DNA of 64,000 nt from Phosphuga atrata (lineage: Eukaryota; Arthropoda; Insecta; Coleoptera; Silphidae): positions 806,001 through 870,000 of the forward strand of contig CALYMW010000255.1 in assembly GCA_944588485.1 (NCBI GenBank), written 5' to 3'. The notes beneath the pieces are model-generated. The model was not told the DNA's origin. It did no database searches and saw nothing but the letters and a program-made list of their open reading frames with translations. Both the position numbers and the translations under genes were made by a program. Below, one piece after another: positions 44,401-59,400 of the stretch; position 1 is the first letter of the stretch; the number at the start of each line of letters is the position of its first letter.

Positions 44401-47400
44401 TTAAACTCATCGAAGAAGAACAAATAGGAATACTCGTTGACCTATACAATACAATCTATAATACAGGCATTATTCCTAAAGATTGGCTGACTTCAACCTT
44501 TGTGGCTATACCAAAAAAACCTAATGCAAAAGAATGCAGTGACCATCGAACAGTTAGCTTAATGAGTCATAGTCTTAAGATATTTCTAAAGATTATACAT
44601 CAACGCATTTTTAGAAAGCTTGAACAAGCTATTAGCGAAACACAATTTGGCTTTAGAAACGCTATGGGGACAAGAGAGGCTCTGTTTGCTTTCAATGTGC
44701 TAACACAAAGATGCATGAATATCAATCAACCAGTTTACGTGTGTTTTCTGGACTACAACAAGGCCTTAGACAAAGTCAGACGCAATCATCTTATTCAAAT
44801 GCTCCGACAAAAGAAATTAGATATGAAGGATATTAGAATTATATCTAACCTTTACTTTAATCAAACTGCTCGAGTAAAAGAGAGATACGACCTTTCCGAA
44901 GATATAGAAATTCAGCGAGGGGTGAGACAAGTATGCGTGCTGACACCAATGCTCTTCAACCTATATTCAGAAAAAATAATCCAACGAGCACTGTCGGAGG
45001 AAACAACTGGAGTTAGTGTTAATGGAAAACCAATTAACAATCTATGGTTCACAGATGACACGGTAGTGATTGCAGAGAACATGGCGGATTTACAAAGACT
45101 AATTGACCAGATAGTAGAAAGCAGTGAGAAAAACGGACTAACACTAAACATCAGAAAAACTAAATTCATGTTAATCTCTAAACAACAGCACCCACAAGAG
45201 AACCTAAGAATTCATGGAGAAGTGGTAGAAAAAATATCAAAATACAAGCACCTAGGAACAATTCTCAACGAAAACAATGACAACACTGAAGAAATTAGAG
45301 CAAGAATCGGACAAGCAAGAAGTGTTTTTAACAAAATGAAAGGAGTATTTTGCACCAAAGAAATGAGTTTAAATCTTAAGATCAGATTGTTGAGATGTTA
45401 TGTATATTCAATACTGCTTTACGGATTGGAGGCCTTAACGCTAAAGAAAAAAAATGATAGATAAAATGGAGGCATTTGAGCTATGGACTTATAGAAGGAT
45501 TCTAAAGATAAGCTGGGTGGATAAAGTGACGAATGATAAAGTAATGAGAAGAATGAAGAAGGAAAAGGAAGTAATCAATACAATAAAAGTCAGGAAGCTG
45601 CAGTACTTGGGTCACGTAATGCGGGGGGAAAGATATAGGTTCCTGCAAGAGATTATACAAGGCAAAATAAAGGACGGAGAAGCATAGGAAGAAGACGCAT
45701 TTCCTGGTTGGATAACCTAAAAAACGGTCCAACTGTAGTTCCATCGATCTATTTAGAGCTGCGATGTCGAAAGTGCGCATCGCCATGATGATTGCCAACC
45801 TTCTAAGAGGAGACGGCACTTAAAGAAGAAGATGATCTTTAATTCACAAGTTGACTAATAATATAAATAAAATATAATTATAAGTACAGTGTGGTTCTTG
45901 CATTTCACTGCTAAGAGAGGCCACAAGGTCTCCATAAGATGACATAACCTGATACATGAAAATATGTTATATGTTATGTCATCTTATGGGGACCTCGTGG
46001 TCTCTCTTAGCAGCGAAATGCAAGAGCCACACCGCACTAATACAGTAGGGCCTCGATAATCCGAACACCCAAAATTTATACCCTGTTCGAATTAATGAGA
46101 CGTTCGGATTATAGTATGTAGATATTTTGAAAGGTGTTTTTTGAAATGAAACAAAGATTTTTATAATTGAAAGTAAATACAAATTTTAATCATTAAGTAT
46201 ATATATGTATTACACTTTTTTTTAAAAATCTAGCATAGTACTTTAACGAGTGGTGTTTAATGACAAAGTAAATGCTTTATCCCTTAATTTACGCAATAAC
46301 ATTTTTTCTGAAATAGAAATATCTACTTGATCCGCCTATTCCAAACATTCATTTAATGCAGATACAACTCGAGTATGTGGAATCCTTTCAATTGCTTCTG
46401 ATTCCTCTAACACTTCTTCGTTTCCGCTATCAGTCTCATTTAGTATTTGTCTTACTATGTCTTCATCAGTTAAGGGCTCCTGACAATCAATGTTGTCATT
46501 ACTTGAGAAGAAATTGTTAATCTCCTCTTCTGAAAAGCCTCTGTTACGGAAAATGTTCAATGGAAGATCAACTTCAGGGTCAAAGTCATCCAGATCTTGG
46601 CTAGAAGTTTCCTCTGGTTTGAATAACGAAGGCCACAGAGGCTTCCAAGATTTTTTGATCAGATTTGAGGACACTTGCTGACAACATTGAGCCAGAGAAA
46701 ATACAGCATCTTTCATGGTGGTTTTTTTAAGAATTTCAGATAATGTGCATTCTGAATCAACTTCTTGCTGACCAAAAACTTGTAATAGGAGTATTTTTTT
46801 GTATGTTGCTTTAATGTTCTGGATTACGTTTTGATCCATGGGTTGAATTAAGGCTGTACAGTTAGGGGGCATGTATGGAACAGCGAAATTGTCGTCAATT
46901 GACTGAAGATCTTCTTCTTGTGGATGCGCTCGTGCATTATCAACAAGCAGAAGTGCCTTTAGCGGTAGGTTCTTTTTCGATAAATATTTCTTTACCGCAG
47001 GAATAAAATGCACCTTCAGCCAGTCTAAAAATATTGCCTTTGTAACCCAAGCACTTCTTTGACCTGAGTAATGAACTGGCAATTTTTTAATTGACGCAAA
47101 TGCACGTGGTCTTTGTGCATTACCAGCAACCAGCAAGGGCAGTTTGTGTGTTCCGGTTGAGTTCGCACATGGCATAAATGTGATCCTTTCTTTCGACATC
47201 TTAGAACCTGATGCACTACTCTCTGGCCCAGAAGCCAAAGTTTTATCTGGTAACAATTTCCAATATTCCCGATTTCAAATGAGAAAGACAAATTTCCCGA
47301 TTCATCCGCGTTATAGATTTGATCGGCAGTTAAGTCTTTCTTCCTAATTATGTCTATGAATTTTTCCTGGAATGGTTATCTCCTCTTTATTATTCGACAG

Positions 47401-50400
47401 TTTTTCATTACTAAGTTTAAGTTGGCTTATTCCATGTCTTTTCTTGAATTTGTCTAAACATCCTCTACTAGCATCAAATTCTCCTATTCCAAGTCTTTCA
47501 TGGAAAAATTTAGCTTTTTTCATCACTGTTACCTGACAAGGGGACAGCTTTTCTTCGCTGCTCTAAAAACCACATAAATAAGGCATCTTGAAGTTGGGGT
47601 TTTCAGGCAACTTTAAAGTTTTTCTAGCGCCTGGACCCTTTTCTGTATTTATCACAAATGATCGTATTTTGTCTTCCTTGCTTTTAATATCAAAAACAGT
47701 CGATTTTCCAACGTTATACTGATGCGCAAGAGTTGTTAACGAAAAACCTTCTTTAATCTTGTCTAAAATCTCGCACTTTTGTGATATTGTCAATGTCACA
47801 TGTTTTCGTTTCTTTGATGTTGAAGCCATGATTCAAAACGTACAAAAATATTTGGAGAAAAGCACAAAGTAGCCGAACGATGCGCGGTGAACGAGAATTC
47901 GACTATTGATTCACCTAAAGTGAATGAGACAGCCCTACGTGGCACTGCTATACTCTGCGAGACATCGACTTGCACGCGCAGGGGGGTCGTTCGGATTACA
48001 GAGGCGTTCGGATTATCCGGGGTTCGGATTATCGAGGCTTCACTGTAATTATATTTTATTTATCCGTAATTCCTTCCTTATAATATGAAAATTCACATAG
48101 TAATTTTTCCTATTTTTATATTATGAAACTAAATATATATCCAGCACACGACCATACAAACAAACTGTAGAAGCCACCACTCTCCCCTGACACTGAAACA
48201 TTTCTTATGAACTAATAACATTACAAAATGCATCTTTTATGGCTTTAAGTGTTCTTTGAAACTTTTATAGTTATCTTCATACATTAACACTTTTATTTCG
48301 ATTAAATCATTAATGATTTCTTTAATCATGCGGTTTCAGTGCTAAACTAAGCGCAATATACTCGGCTTCTGTTGATGACAATGTTACACATTCTTGCTTT
48401 CGTGATAGTCACGTTACAGTACAACCATACTGCAGAAACACATTGCCCGACGTCGACTTCCTTTTTATTGAATCGCCTGCCCAGTCCACATCAGCAAACC
48501 CAACTAACATGTTATCTTCTTTGTTACTCTGATACATTAGCTTTAAATCTTGGGTCTCTTTTAGATATCTCAAAATTCTTTTCAATGTAACTTTCAATTC
48601 ATGGCTCGTTTTTTTTTTAAATCTACCGAGTGTATTTACTTTAAAACAAATATCAGGTCCAAGCAGCCATCAATGCTATTAACTCAAACACCATCAGATC
48701 CAAAATGGTATGGGAATGTGTGGAAAAGCTAAACACTGCAGACTTAAAAAACACTCCAAGATCCCAGCCCTAGAGAAAGATGACAGCTGCAGATTGTGCA
48801 TCTGAGCAGAGAAAATCCCCATACATCAGCAGAATGACTGCAGAATATTGCTCCGCAAGAGACAAATGTACCTTAGGCACCACTGCTTGAACAAAGAGGA
48901 GTTTCAATCCTCGAATCTCACTCGGATCCTAAAATTCCGAGAGGAATTAAGACTAGAGGACACGCTTTAAAGAACTGGTAAATATACCAACGAATAGAGG
49001 AAGAGGGTGGGGTACAATAGATCCATAAATCTACAAACTACATCTTCTAACTCTTGAGATAATCCTCTTACAGTACCGGAATAGGTAGTTTAAAGAAGGT
49101 TGGTGTTTGGAAATTATCTCATTTTGTATTTCGTATTCTACAATTTCAATAACAGCGGAGTAAAAATGAGTTTTGTGTCGAGATGTAGTTGTGCATTTAG
49201 GTTTTACGTGGTGAGAGGTCCCCTTCCTCCTGCTTTCTCCAGCTTTTGTTGTGAAGTAGGGTTTTTAGACTCATCAGAGGTAAATTTTCTACTATAATAT
49301 CAGAACTCATGCAAAAAGCACTGAACGAGGTAGAGATGGTACAAGGGGGTAGACTTTCGAGTAAATCCTCTAAAATCCACTCTAGTACCATTCACAAAAA
49401 TGAGGAAAATTTAGGGGCTATGGCTGTCAATTTTCTACAAAGAACGTCTAAAGGTAAGTGAGGAAGTCAATCTAGATATAATTCTGGATGCCAAACTGAC
49501 TTGGAATCATAGTCTCACCGACCTTCGCAGCCGCAACATGAACACGTTCATTCCGACAACCCTCAACGAAGCCGCCACAGCAATGAATCTCGACCCCGCC
49601 TACCTGGACACCCTGAACGACAGCCTCATCGACCAAATGATAATTTACATAATGAAAAGGAGAAAGACCCGAGATGACAACGAGAAACCCCAGGAAATCG
49701 CCGCCGAAAAGACAACCGAAGCCGCCCCCGAGAAGACAACTTAAGCCGCCGCCGAGAAGACAACCGAAGCCGCCGCCGAGAAGACAACCGAAGGCGCACC
49801 AAGGAAAACTACCGATGCCGCCCCCAAAAGTACAACTGAGGTCGCCCAAAAGAGAACAACTGAAGTCGCCCCCAAGAGAAGAACTGAAGCCCCTGAGAGA
49901 ACAAATGAAGCAGCCCCCAAAAGAGCAACTGAAGCCGCCCCATGGAAAAGAGTCACACCGACGGACACATACAGCCCCACCGAAGCAAACCCGATCAGCA
50001 GGAAGAGGAATCCATCAAATCAAGAAAAAAGAAAAAAGACAAACTGGAGAAGACCAAGTACATCAGGACCGCAGGCCACTGGAGAACAACCGCAGAAGAA
50101 TCAACCAAGGAAGCCGACAACCCCACGAAGACAACAGGACCCAGCTGTAGTCAAGTAGAACCGAATGTAATCCACCGAAGAAAACCAAGGAGAGTAGGAA
50201 AAAAAATGAAAGACAAACAACAATAGACGACAACAACAGACAAAAATAAAAAAACAAAACAACAACCGAAAATCGAAACAAATGACGGCGAACAACGGGC
50301 TCACGCCCACGACCGCCAAAAACAAAGGATCCCATATAATGATATGGAATCAACAGCTTAAGAAAGCCACCAACAAGCGTAAAATTGCATTAAAGATGAC

Positions 50401-53400
50401 TAAAAGAACACTTGGCAAATCATGGGGACATAAACCGAGCATGGTACACAGGCAGTAGTGAAGCGATGGTTATTGAACAGAAAATATGCACATTTGCGTA
50501 ATTCTATACACCCGGCCGCTTCCGTCAACCATCGAGAAACTTCGCCTGACGCTCACGATCCATTAGCGCCTATGCGTTAAGTCACGAGGGACGGTTGTGT
50601 GTTTTTCGCTCCACGCTTATAAAAAACTGCCGATTGTTAGCGCCAAGATAAGCATGAAGTTATTTTCTTATTTTATTATGTTTATGCTTATTACATCCCT
50701 AGATTCATTTACTAACAAGTCCAATTGGTTAAATTGTGATTGAAAGCAGAATTATATATTTATGTTATTACTTTTCAAAATGGTGGTCAGCGGGTAATGG
50801 CAGCCTAGCAGGACTCTCACTACCCGATATAGCATTACCCCATGAACTTTTAAAATATATTTTCATGTCATTTTAGATACATATATCTTTTATTATATAT
50901 TAGATGCCACGTAAAGAATGTTTAGTTAAATTTTCTGGAAAGAGTAAACATTATGGCTCTCATTTCCAATATGAGCATAAAATCGGCTCTCGTTACCCGC
51001 ATATGTCGGGTAATGGGAGGGACTGACTTTTTTTGTAAAATCCGTTATTGTATCTTAATAAATTACTGTAATACATTATAACTGTGATTAAAATATGCTT
51101 TAATAATCAAAGTAAGAGTTCCTACTCAAAAATTATAAGAATGTTAACAAATGTGATTTTTATCAAAATTTTCCCTTAGTAGGCTAGTATTACCCTGTGC
51201 TCCCCTATACCACGGTAGTTAGACCCATTCTAACATATGGTTTCACGCTATGGTGGGTTAAACTAAAGCGAAAACAGGTCATAAAGGAATTATCTAGCAT
51301 GCTTAGCAATGACGGGATCGTTAAAAACCGCATCAAATGCAGCTCTGGTGGTTATGGCAAGCCTGCCTATCCTAGATAGCTTCATCATGGGTGACGCAAC
51401 AATGGGAGCCTTCAAAGGACAGTAAAACTGGTGCAGGAATCTATGGACCGTCCCTGAGGTACAGCTTATCTGTAAGCACCTGGGAGCATATACCACGGCA
51501 TTCCAAGCGGAAATGCACGCCATCGCGATCTGTGCACGTTAATAGCCAAAGATAGATTACAAAAGTAGAAACATCCGCAATGAAATTAAATCTGAAATAA
51601 CTTGGAACTGCCTACTGAACCTCCAGGCTCTGGCAAGACACAACAAGGTCACACTTGCTTGTGTACCGAGCCATAGGGGACTGGTAGGAAACAAATGGCG
51701 GACTGGAAAAGTTAGCAAGGGATGGTGCTAACAAAGCAAACATCAGTTCTAGCAGGGACTCGTACATTACCAAACCCATAGCCAGTAACAAAATCTGTAA
51801 ATGGGTAGCTACTAAGCACGGGCTACAGCGGGAAAAAAATGGTCAGAAACATAGCATAGGAATGCTAAAGGTTTCTTTAACTTTCTTTAACTGCTGAACT
51901 CCTGCAGCTGGCAAGGAAGCAGATCACAATTGTGGCCAATCTTCTTAGGGGGTCACTGCCCTCTACGAGAACATCTGCACAAAATGGCGATCTGGAGAGA
52001 GCCGTTGTGCTATGCTAGACTATGCGCAGACTATGATATGAAGAAGATGAAGCTGCCTCTCATATGATCTTCCACTGTAAAGCAATTGCACATATGAGAC
52101 ACGAGCTTAACATTACAAGAAATGAGATCCTCGTGAAGAATAAGGCGCATAGAGCGCCACCCTAGACCTAATACAGGGACTGGATCTATTTGCATGAATG
52201 CTTTTTAGGGAAAAAAAATAGGGAAATTGTTTTAGGGCTTACCCCCCCTTGACCCACATTGGTTGTTAAAAAAAGGTTTGTAGATAATTTTTGGGATTTT
52301 CATTGATTTTATGGATGAAGTGAGTTTTAGTTTTGATAATGATGTCTTCGTTCTTTAGACGATGTGATTGCCATGGAGTGGAAAATTGTATTCTTGTTAT
52401 GGCGGTATTGGTGGTGATAAGAATGGTGGTGATAAGAATTGTAGGAGTAGGTTTTGAGGGTTTTTAAATTTGGTGAAGGGGAGGCAGTTGGTTTTAAGGA
52501 CAGTGTACCTTGAGATAGATGGGTAAGTAGATTGAGATAGATGTGAGTTTTTCGATTTTTTAGGGGCCGTCAGCCATCGATCCGCTGGAGGACTCTTTTA
52601 ATTCATTGTTCGGGCAATTTTAAACCAATTTCCACAAAAAAAATTCTCGAAAGATGCGTAAGGAATCCGGCTAAATTATTCTCCGGGAAATACTTGTAAT
52701 AAGGCAGAGGAAATGGCTGAGGGGCCACAGGGCGGATAAGGGAAGGTGTCCATCATTCCAAAAGGCGCTATCGGAGGCAAGGCGAAACTTAAATAATCGC
52801 AATGCTTAACATCCCACAGTTAAACGCGATGCGGTGCCGATCGGCGCATGACCTCCTTAACGTTAGAGACGTTGATCTGGATATCGACATCATACTTATC
52901 TGTGAACCAAACAGGAAGCTGATTAGTACAGGCGGGTGGTTCGAGGAAGCACAAAAAGATGCAGCAATCAAAATTATAAATAAAAACGTGTATGTTCAAG
53001 ATAGTGCAAAGGGGACAGGCTTTGTGTGGGTCGAGTTAGAAAACTACAATATTTATAGCTGTTATTTCTCTCCTAACAGCAGCCTCCAACAGTTTGAAAT
53101 ATCACTGACTGAAATAAGAGACAGTATAAGAGCTCAAAAGAAACCATCATTGATAGCAGGCGACTTCAACGCCAAATCTCCTTACTGGGGAAGTCCAGCA
53201 ATGGATGCAAGAGGTGACCTGGTCATGGACAGGCTAGCTAAACTGGAGTTACTTATAAAAAATTCTGGTGATACTCCTACCTCCGAACGAAGAGAGTCCA
53301 AGTCTATCATAGACCTCACTCTTACCACGGATTAACTTATTGACAAGGTTTACAATCAGCAAATACTGGACAGAGAAACACTTATTGATCATAGATACAG

Positions 53401-56400
53401 CTTCTATAACATGCAGAGCCAAAGTACTGCGTAAACCTACAAGCAACATATAATGGATGGTCAACTAAATCCTTAAAGGACGATAAGCTAATCCATCAAT
53501 TAGAAATGGAAGAATTAAAAACCTCAGAAAACACAGCGGAGGGAATGGTATCTATAATCACTAGAGTGTGTAATGCGACGCTACCAACAAAAAGTAATGC
53601 TACCAGGAATCGACGAGTATATTGGTGGAGTGAAGATATTGCCAACCTAAGGAAAGTATGTGTTTCCACGAGACGGCAACTCCAAAAGAAAGGCAAGAAA
53701 AACCTAGATGCATGCACCAAAGAACAGCCCAGAGGTGCATATTCTCAATCTAAAAAACCTCTCAACAGAGCAATAAATAAAGCGAAAAGGGAACACTGGG
53801 ACGCATTGTGCAGGAACATTGACGACGACACATGGGGCGATGCTTATGCAATAGCCACTTGAAACTTGAAAAGCAGGCACCCAATTACGAAAATACCTCT
53901 GGAAAAAATAGAATAGTTGGTTGACAAACTGTTCCCCATCCATCAAGAACCAAGATGGAAGCAGCCTCTAGTAACGCAGATAGTACCATTCACACAAGAT
54001 GAACTTAAAATGGCTTGTGAGCGCCTCAATAGCGGGAGAGCCCCAGGACCAGACGGAATTCCACCAGAGGTACTAAAAATTGTTGTCAGAAATGCTCCCG
54101 AGTATGTTCTTGGAGTAATGAATAACCTACTAAAAGAAGGAAACTTTCCAGCACAATGGAAAAAGGCTAAACTAGTCTTCCTGATAAAAGGAGATAAACC
54201 GCTTAATAAAGCTTCTTCGTACAGGCCACTATGTCTACTAGACATCGCAGGTAAACTGCTTGAGCAACTGCTAGTAGACCGGGTTAAAAGAGCGCTTTGA
54301 ACTGGGACTGATCTCTTTGCAAAGCAATATGGATTCAGAGAAGGAAAATCCACTACCGACGCCATTAGGAATGTCATTGAAACTGCAGAGGAAGCTAGGG
54401 CTAGCACACGCAGAAACAGAAAAATCTGTGCCCTGGTAACACTTGACGTGCGCAATACATTTAATTCGGCTTGTTGGCAAAACATTCTCTACGAGACGAT
54501 ATCACGAGGTTTCCGCCCATACCTACTACGTATGATACGCAGCTACCTGTCTGAGAGGAAAATTATTATGGAAGGCGACAATAAATTAGTGGAGCACGAG
54601 GTCTACAGCTGTGTTCCACAGGGCTCAGTGTTGGGCTCTACAATGTGGAACATTGTATATGACGGAGTGCTTCGCCTTAAACTTCCGGAAGGGGTAGAGA
54701 TTGTCGGTTTTGCGAACGACGTTGCGCTCGTGGTTTGTGGTTTAGTTGACCAAAGGGAAAAGGAATTAGAAACTAAAACAAATGAATCTATAAAAATAGT
54801 AGATGAGTGGATGGCAGGGAAGCAACTGCAGTAGGCCCCTGAGAAAACGGAGGCTGTACTTCTGACGGCAAAGAGGCATATAAAGCCAATTTCTTTCGAA
54901 ATAAGGAACCTTACAATCACGCCAAAAGCTTATTTAAAATACCTAGGCGCTGTAATCGACAAAAGCATATCTTTCAAGCAGCATATTAGTAAAGCTCGCG
55001 ACAAAGCGCTAAACACGGCTTCAGCACTGGAGAGACTCATGCCAAATGTACGGGGACCCAGAAGTAGTAAGCGGAGGCTTTTGTGCTCGGATGTCCACTC
55101 TGCTATGTTATATGGAGCCCCGATATGGGCAAAGGAAATGAAGACAAAAACCTTAAGAGATAAGCTGGCATCGGTACAGCGTAAGTTAGCATTGAGGGTG
55201 TGCAGCGCGCACCGAACAGTGTCCAGAGAAGCGGCTCTAGTAATCGCAGGAATTATTCCAATTGAATTAATGGCACGTGAGAGATTAAACATATACATGA
55301 CGCAACGAAACGGCGACAAACGGACAAGGACTGAAAGGAAAATAGCGGCAAAATCTAAATCATACGAAGAATGGCAAAAAACCTGGGACACAACAACAAA
55401 CGGACAATGGAGAAGAAAATTAATTAGGGATGTGAAAATTTGGCCGACGAGGAAACATGGCGAGGTGAACTACTATGTAACCCAGGTACTTAGTGGCCAC
55501 AGGTGCTATAGGGATTACCTCCATAGAATTGGCAAAGCAATAGACAGTCTCTGCGAATACTGCGGAGAGGAGGACGGGGTTGCCCATACCATCTTCAGTG
55601 CAGCAGGTGGCATGCGGAGCGCGAAAAAATTATAAATATGGTCCATTCAGCAACAATGGTACAATACATGCTCGAGTCCGAAGAACAGTGGCAAGTGATG
55701 GATAGTATAATATACAATATCATATCACAGAAAGTATGCGAGGAAAGGGCTCGGCAGAAAACAGAAGCAGAACAAATATAGGTCTATAAAACGCCATCCC
55801 GAAGAAATGCGAAGAGCGGTTCTAAGATGTGCGCGGTGCAGAGGGTCGACATATGTTATCAACCATCATATTTATTTATGTATGCTAAACCTTAAAAATA
55901 ATATAAATGTTAAACCTTCAAAAAAAAGGGGAATCGGCTAATAATTTGAAAATAGTCTATATCGCGGTCAGATTGAGCATTTGAAGGAAATACACTGGAA
56001 AATCGTGTTCAGCACTTCCATTTCCTTTGCATAAACTGAATAAAAAGCACAACAATTTTCCGAAAAAATCTTTCAAATAATACATCGGTTTGATCAGAAA
56101 AAAGTGCGTTTTCGGTTATATCACGAAATTTTACAAACCTCTCTGAAAGTACAAATCCCAACGAAACCATTTGCGGTACACTGAAACTAGACGACAAGAC
56201 GAGCAACGCGATGTGTAAATTGTTTAGAAATTATTAATATTTTTTTACGAAATTCTGATTTGACTTTATCCTAAATTTCCACTGCATAAGTCCATATCTC
56301 AAGAACGGATTGCGACATCGTCTTCAGGAGTCATTTCCCTACTGATCCCTTAGATTTCCTTAAAAACATTAAATAGTTTTGCAGTTCTCTGGTCGGGCGG

Positions 56401-59400
56401 CCAAATATCGCGCAATTTCGCTCGATTTTGCCAATTGCATCAAGTCATATCTTGCGAACGGAAGCGGCTAGCAAAATGTAATTTATATATTTAAAACCAG
56501 TAGACAAAACACTTTCAGACCGACTTTGAAATTCTCCATGCACTTGATAAATAATGAGTTTAAGGAAATACACAGGGACTTCTAGTTTTCACTAAACGAT
56601 TAAGATTCAGAGTGTGCTGCGAGCAGTCACGGCGCGAGGTCGTGTGAGAATAAAAAAAGTGAATTGTTAAGTTAAAGTTAAAAGTGAAATGCAAAAAGAC
56701 AAAGGATTCATACATCTGGGATGTAACAGGCATCAGGATGTGATAAAATAATTACATACCTAGAGAGCCCTGATTTAAAAACCCTAATCGCAGAGATTGT
56801 TAACAAAGAAGCAGAATCCCTGAATATTAAATTTGATAAAAAAATGGGCGAATTAACAAATAAAATTGACGAACTAACTAAGGAATATTCTAAACTGTTA
56901 AAGTTTATCCCGTTATTAGAAAACTCGAGCCATATTAATAATGGGACTCAATCAGGTTCAAAAAGAAAAAAAACGATTTATGATAAACCCGAAACAATGC
57001 CGCGCAAAGAGTTAATCAAAACGAAAGCAAGTAGAAACGCCGAGGATAAAGAAATAGATATCATTATCGACAGTGATAAGATAGTATTATATAATAAAGA
57101 TAGTATAATATCGAGGAATTAAATTCCATTAAATTGCACGGCCATGCAAAAAAGAAAAATATAAATAAAACAACAGTCAAAACAACTTCGATGACAAATT
57201 AAAATCAATCAAATACAACAGCTTATGGAGAAACAAGCTAGGACAGTGATACTTGGAAAACGAGGTACTAACGATGAAGCAACCGAAATTAAAGCGGCTA
57301 CATGGTATAAGCATGTGCATGTTTTTCGACTGGGTCCAAAACTTACAGAAAAAGAATAAATTGCCTACCTGAGAAATAAGAACTTCAAGCTGGTTAGCTG
57401 CAAAAAGTTTATATATAGGTTTCCAGACGAGCATTCGTCCTTTAAGGTCTCTGTACCTGTTGATGATTATCTAATGTCATCAACCCGAATATCTGGCCTC
57501 GCAATACCTGTATTAATCATTTTTTATCATGGCTGGAAAAAGGGGCAACGAAAATTTAGATAAGATAATAATAGACAGAGCAACACCAAAGGAAGTATGT
57601 TTAATTAATCAGAACACAAGATCTATCGAAAACTCAGTTGATAAAATTGAGTTCATGCTGGAAAATAATATAAATTGTTCCTATGTCGTATTAACTGAAC
57701 ACAAGAAAACCCCATGGCAACTAGAGGCTTTTAAAATCAGAAATTTCAACCTGCTGACACACTTCTACAGACCGGAAGGACTACATGGTGGAGTTGCTAT
57801 CTATTGTAAAGATGGTACGCCAACTAAAGTTCGTCTAGATTTAAGCCATATTACCGTAGAATTTATTTTTGAATATACAGGGATAGTAACTACAATTAAC
57901 AATGAAGATGTTATAATTATCGCTATCTATAGAGCCCCGTTAACAAGCATACGAATATTTATTGAAAAATTACATCAATTGTTATTAGTATTGGAAAACG
58001 AGGGAAAATTGTTTATTCTGGCAGGTGATTTTAACATAGATATTTTAAAATTCAACTCTTTAAGCCAGCAGTTTCTTTCTCTGCTGAATTTTTTAGCGAA
58101 GGATGTGAGCCATACATGATCAGGTTCGTGTTTGGACAATATTATTGTGCTTTTTTAATTTAAATATATGTTTAAAACAGTGGACTTTTTAATATCGGAC
58201 CATTGTGCGCAGTTGCTTGCAGTAAAAGCGGAAATGGACGTAAATCGACGTAAACTTGTAAGAGTGTATAATGAGATGAGTATGAGTCACCACAGAGATT
58301 TAATGGAGAATGTCTCTTGGGAGGAGGTTTTTAAGATTGGCAGTGGCAGTGTCAGCAATCAATGGGAAGTTTTCATTAAAATATTCTACTCCAAGTCTAA
58401 CGAGGCTTTTCCGCTGCTCCGTAGTAACATTAAACCAAGATCGCCCTGCACCTTCTCTAATCCTACATTAATGAATATCAAAAAGGATCTGGAATTAATA
58501 CAGGTAATAGCTGAGTTCGACTGCCGATATAAGCGGATAATATAACAACCTTCGGAGGAGGTATATGTAGCAAGCTGTTGAGAAGCGACAAAACACACAA
58601 TTTTAACAAATTGCTGCATGAATCTACGAATATCCAAAAAAACAACTTGGGAAATTGTCAATCGAATTACACAGATGAAGTCGAAAAAACCTAGATATGG
58701 CGACAACTACCAGCCTTCACACGAAATGCTTACAAAAATTAACGATTACTTTGCAACTAAACCTATGAATATGTCGTGCTGGCCAGGACAAAATTTCTTG
58801 TGTTGTCATAAAAAATGCACTTATACACATACTCGAGCCACTGGAATATATACTTAACTCCTTTATCTATGGCATATTTCCGAATTTGTTAAAAGTTGCG
58901 CTAATTACGCCTATCCATAAATCTGGTGATTTAACTGATTTTGCTAACTACAGACCAATCAGCGTACTATCCACCTTCTCCAAGATCTTCGAAAAACTGG
59001 TTTGCTCCCGGATTTTGTCATTTGCAAATAAACACGAATTAATTAGCAAACAACAACATGGCTTTATTAAAGGCAAATCTATCGACACTGCCTGTTCTGA
59101 ATTTGTAAGTGAAATTAGTAAAAATCTTGAAGGTAAGAAGATTCCTGTTGGTTTGCTTATTGATCTTTCCAAGGCGTACGACTTGGTTGACCACGGTATC
59201 CTATTCCAGAAACTTTACAGAAACCTTAGATACGGAATTAGAGGAGTGGCACTAGATTGGATAAGATCCTTTTTGTCCTACCTCGTACACATGACTACGC
59301 ATGTAACCCCGAATGGTGTTGTTAAATCCTTTCCAAGATGGGTTAACATGGGCATTCCGCAGGGAAGCACCATTGGCCCATTATTATTTACACTATATAT

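Larger units (their letters stand above)
42806..45850 (+). mobile_element. RTE-clade LINE, copy 2
   Basis: Plus-strand copy of the same RTE family as 3013-6354. It starts at the Tigger fragment, contains endonuclease and reverse transcriptase in order, and ends with AAGAAGAAGATGATC near 45835. A frameshift at about 43030 and a stop at 44229-44231 break the single ORF. Confidence 0.85.
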
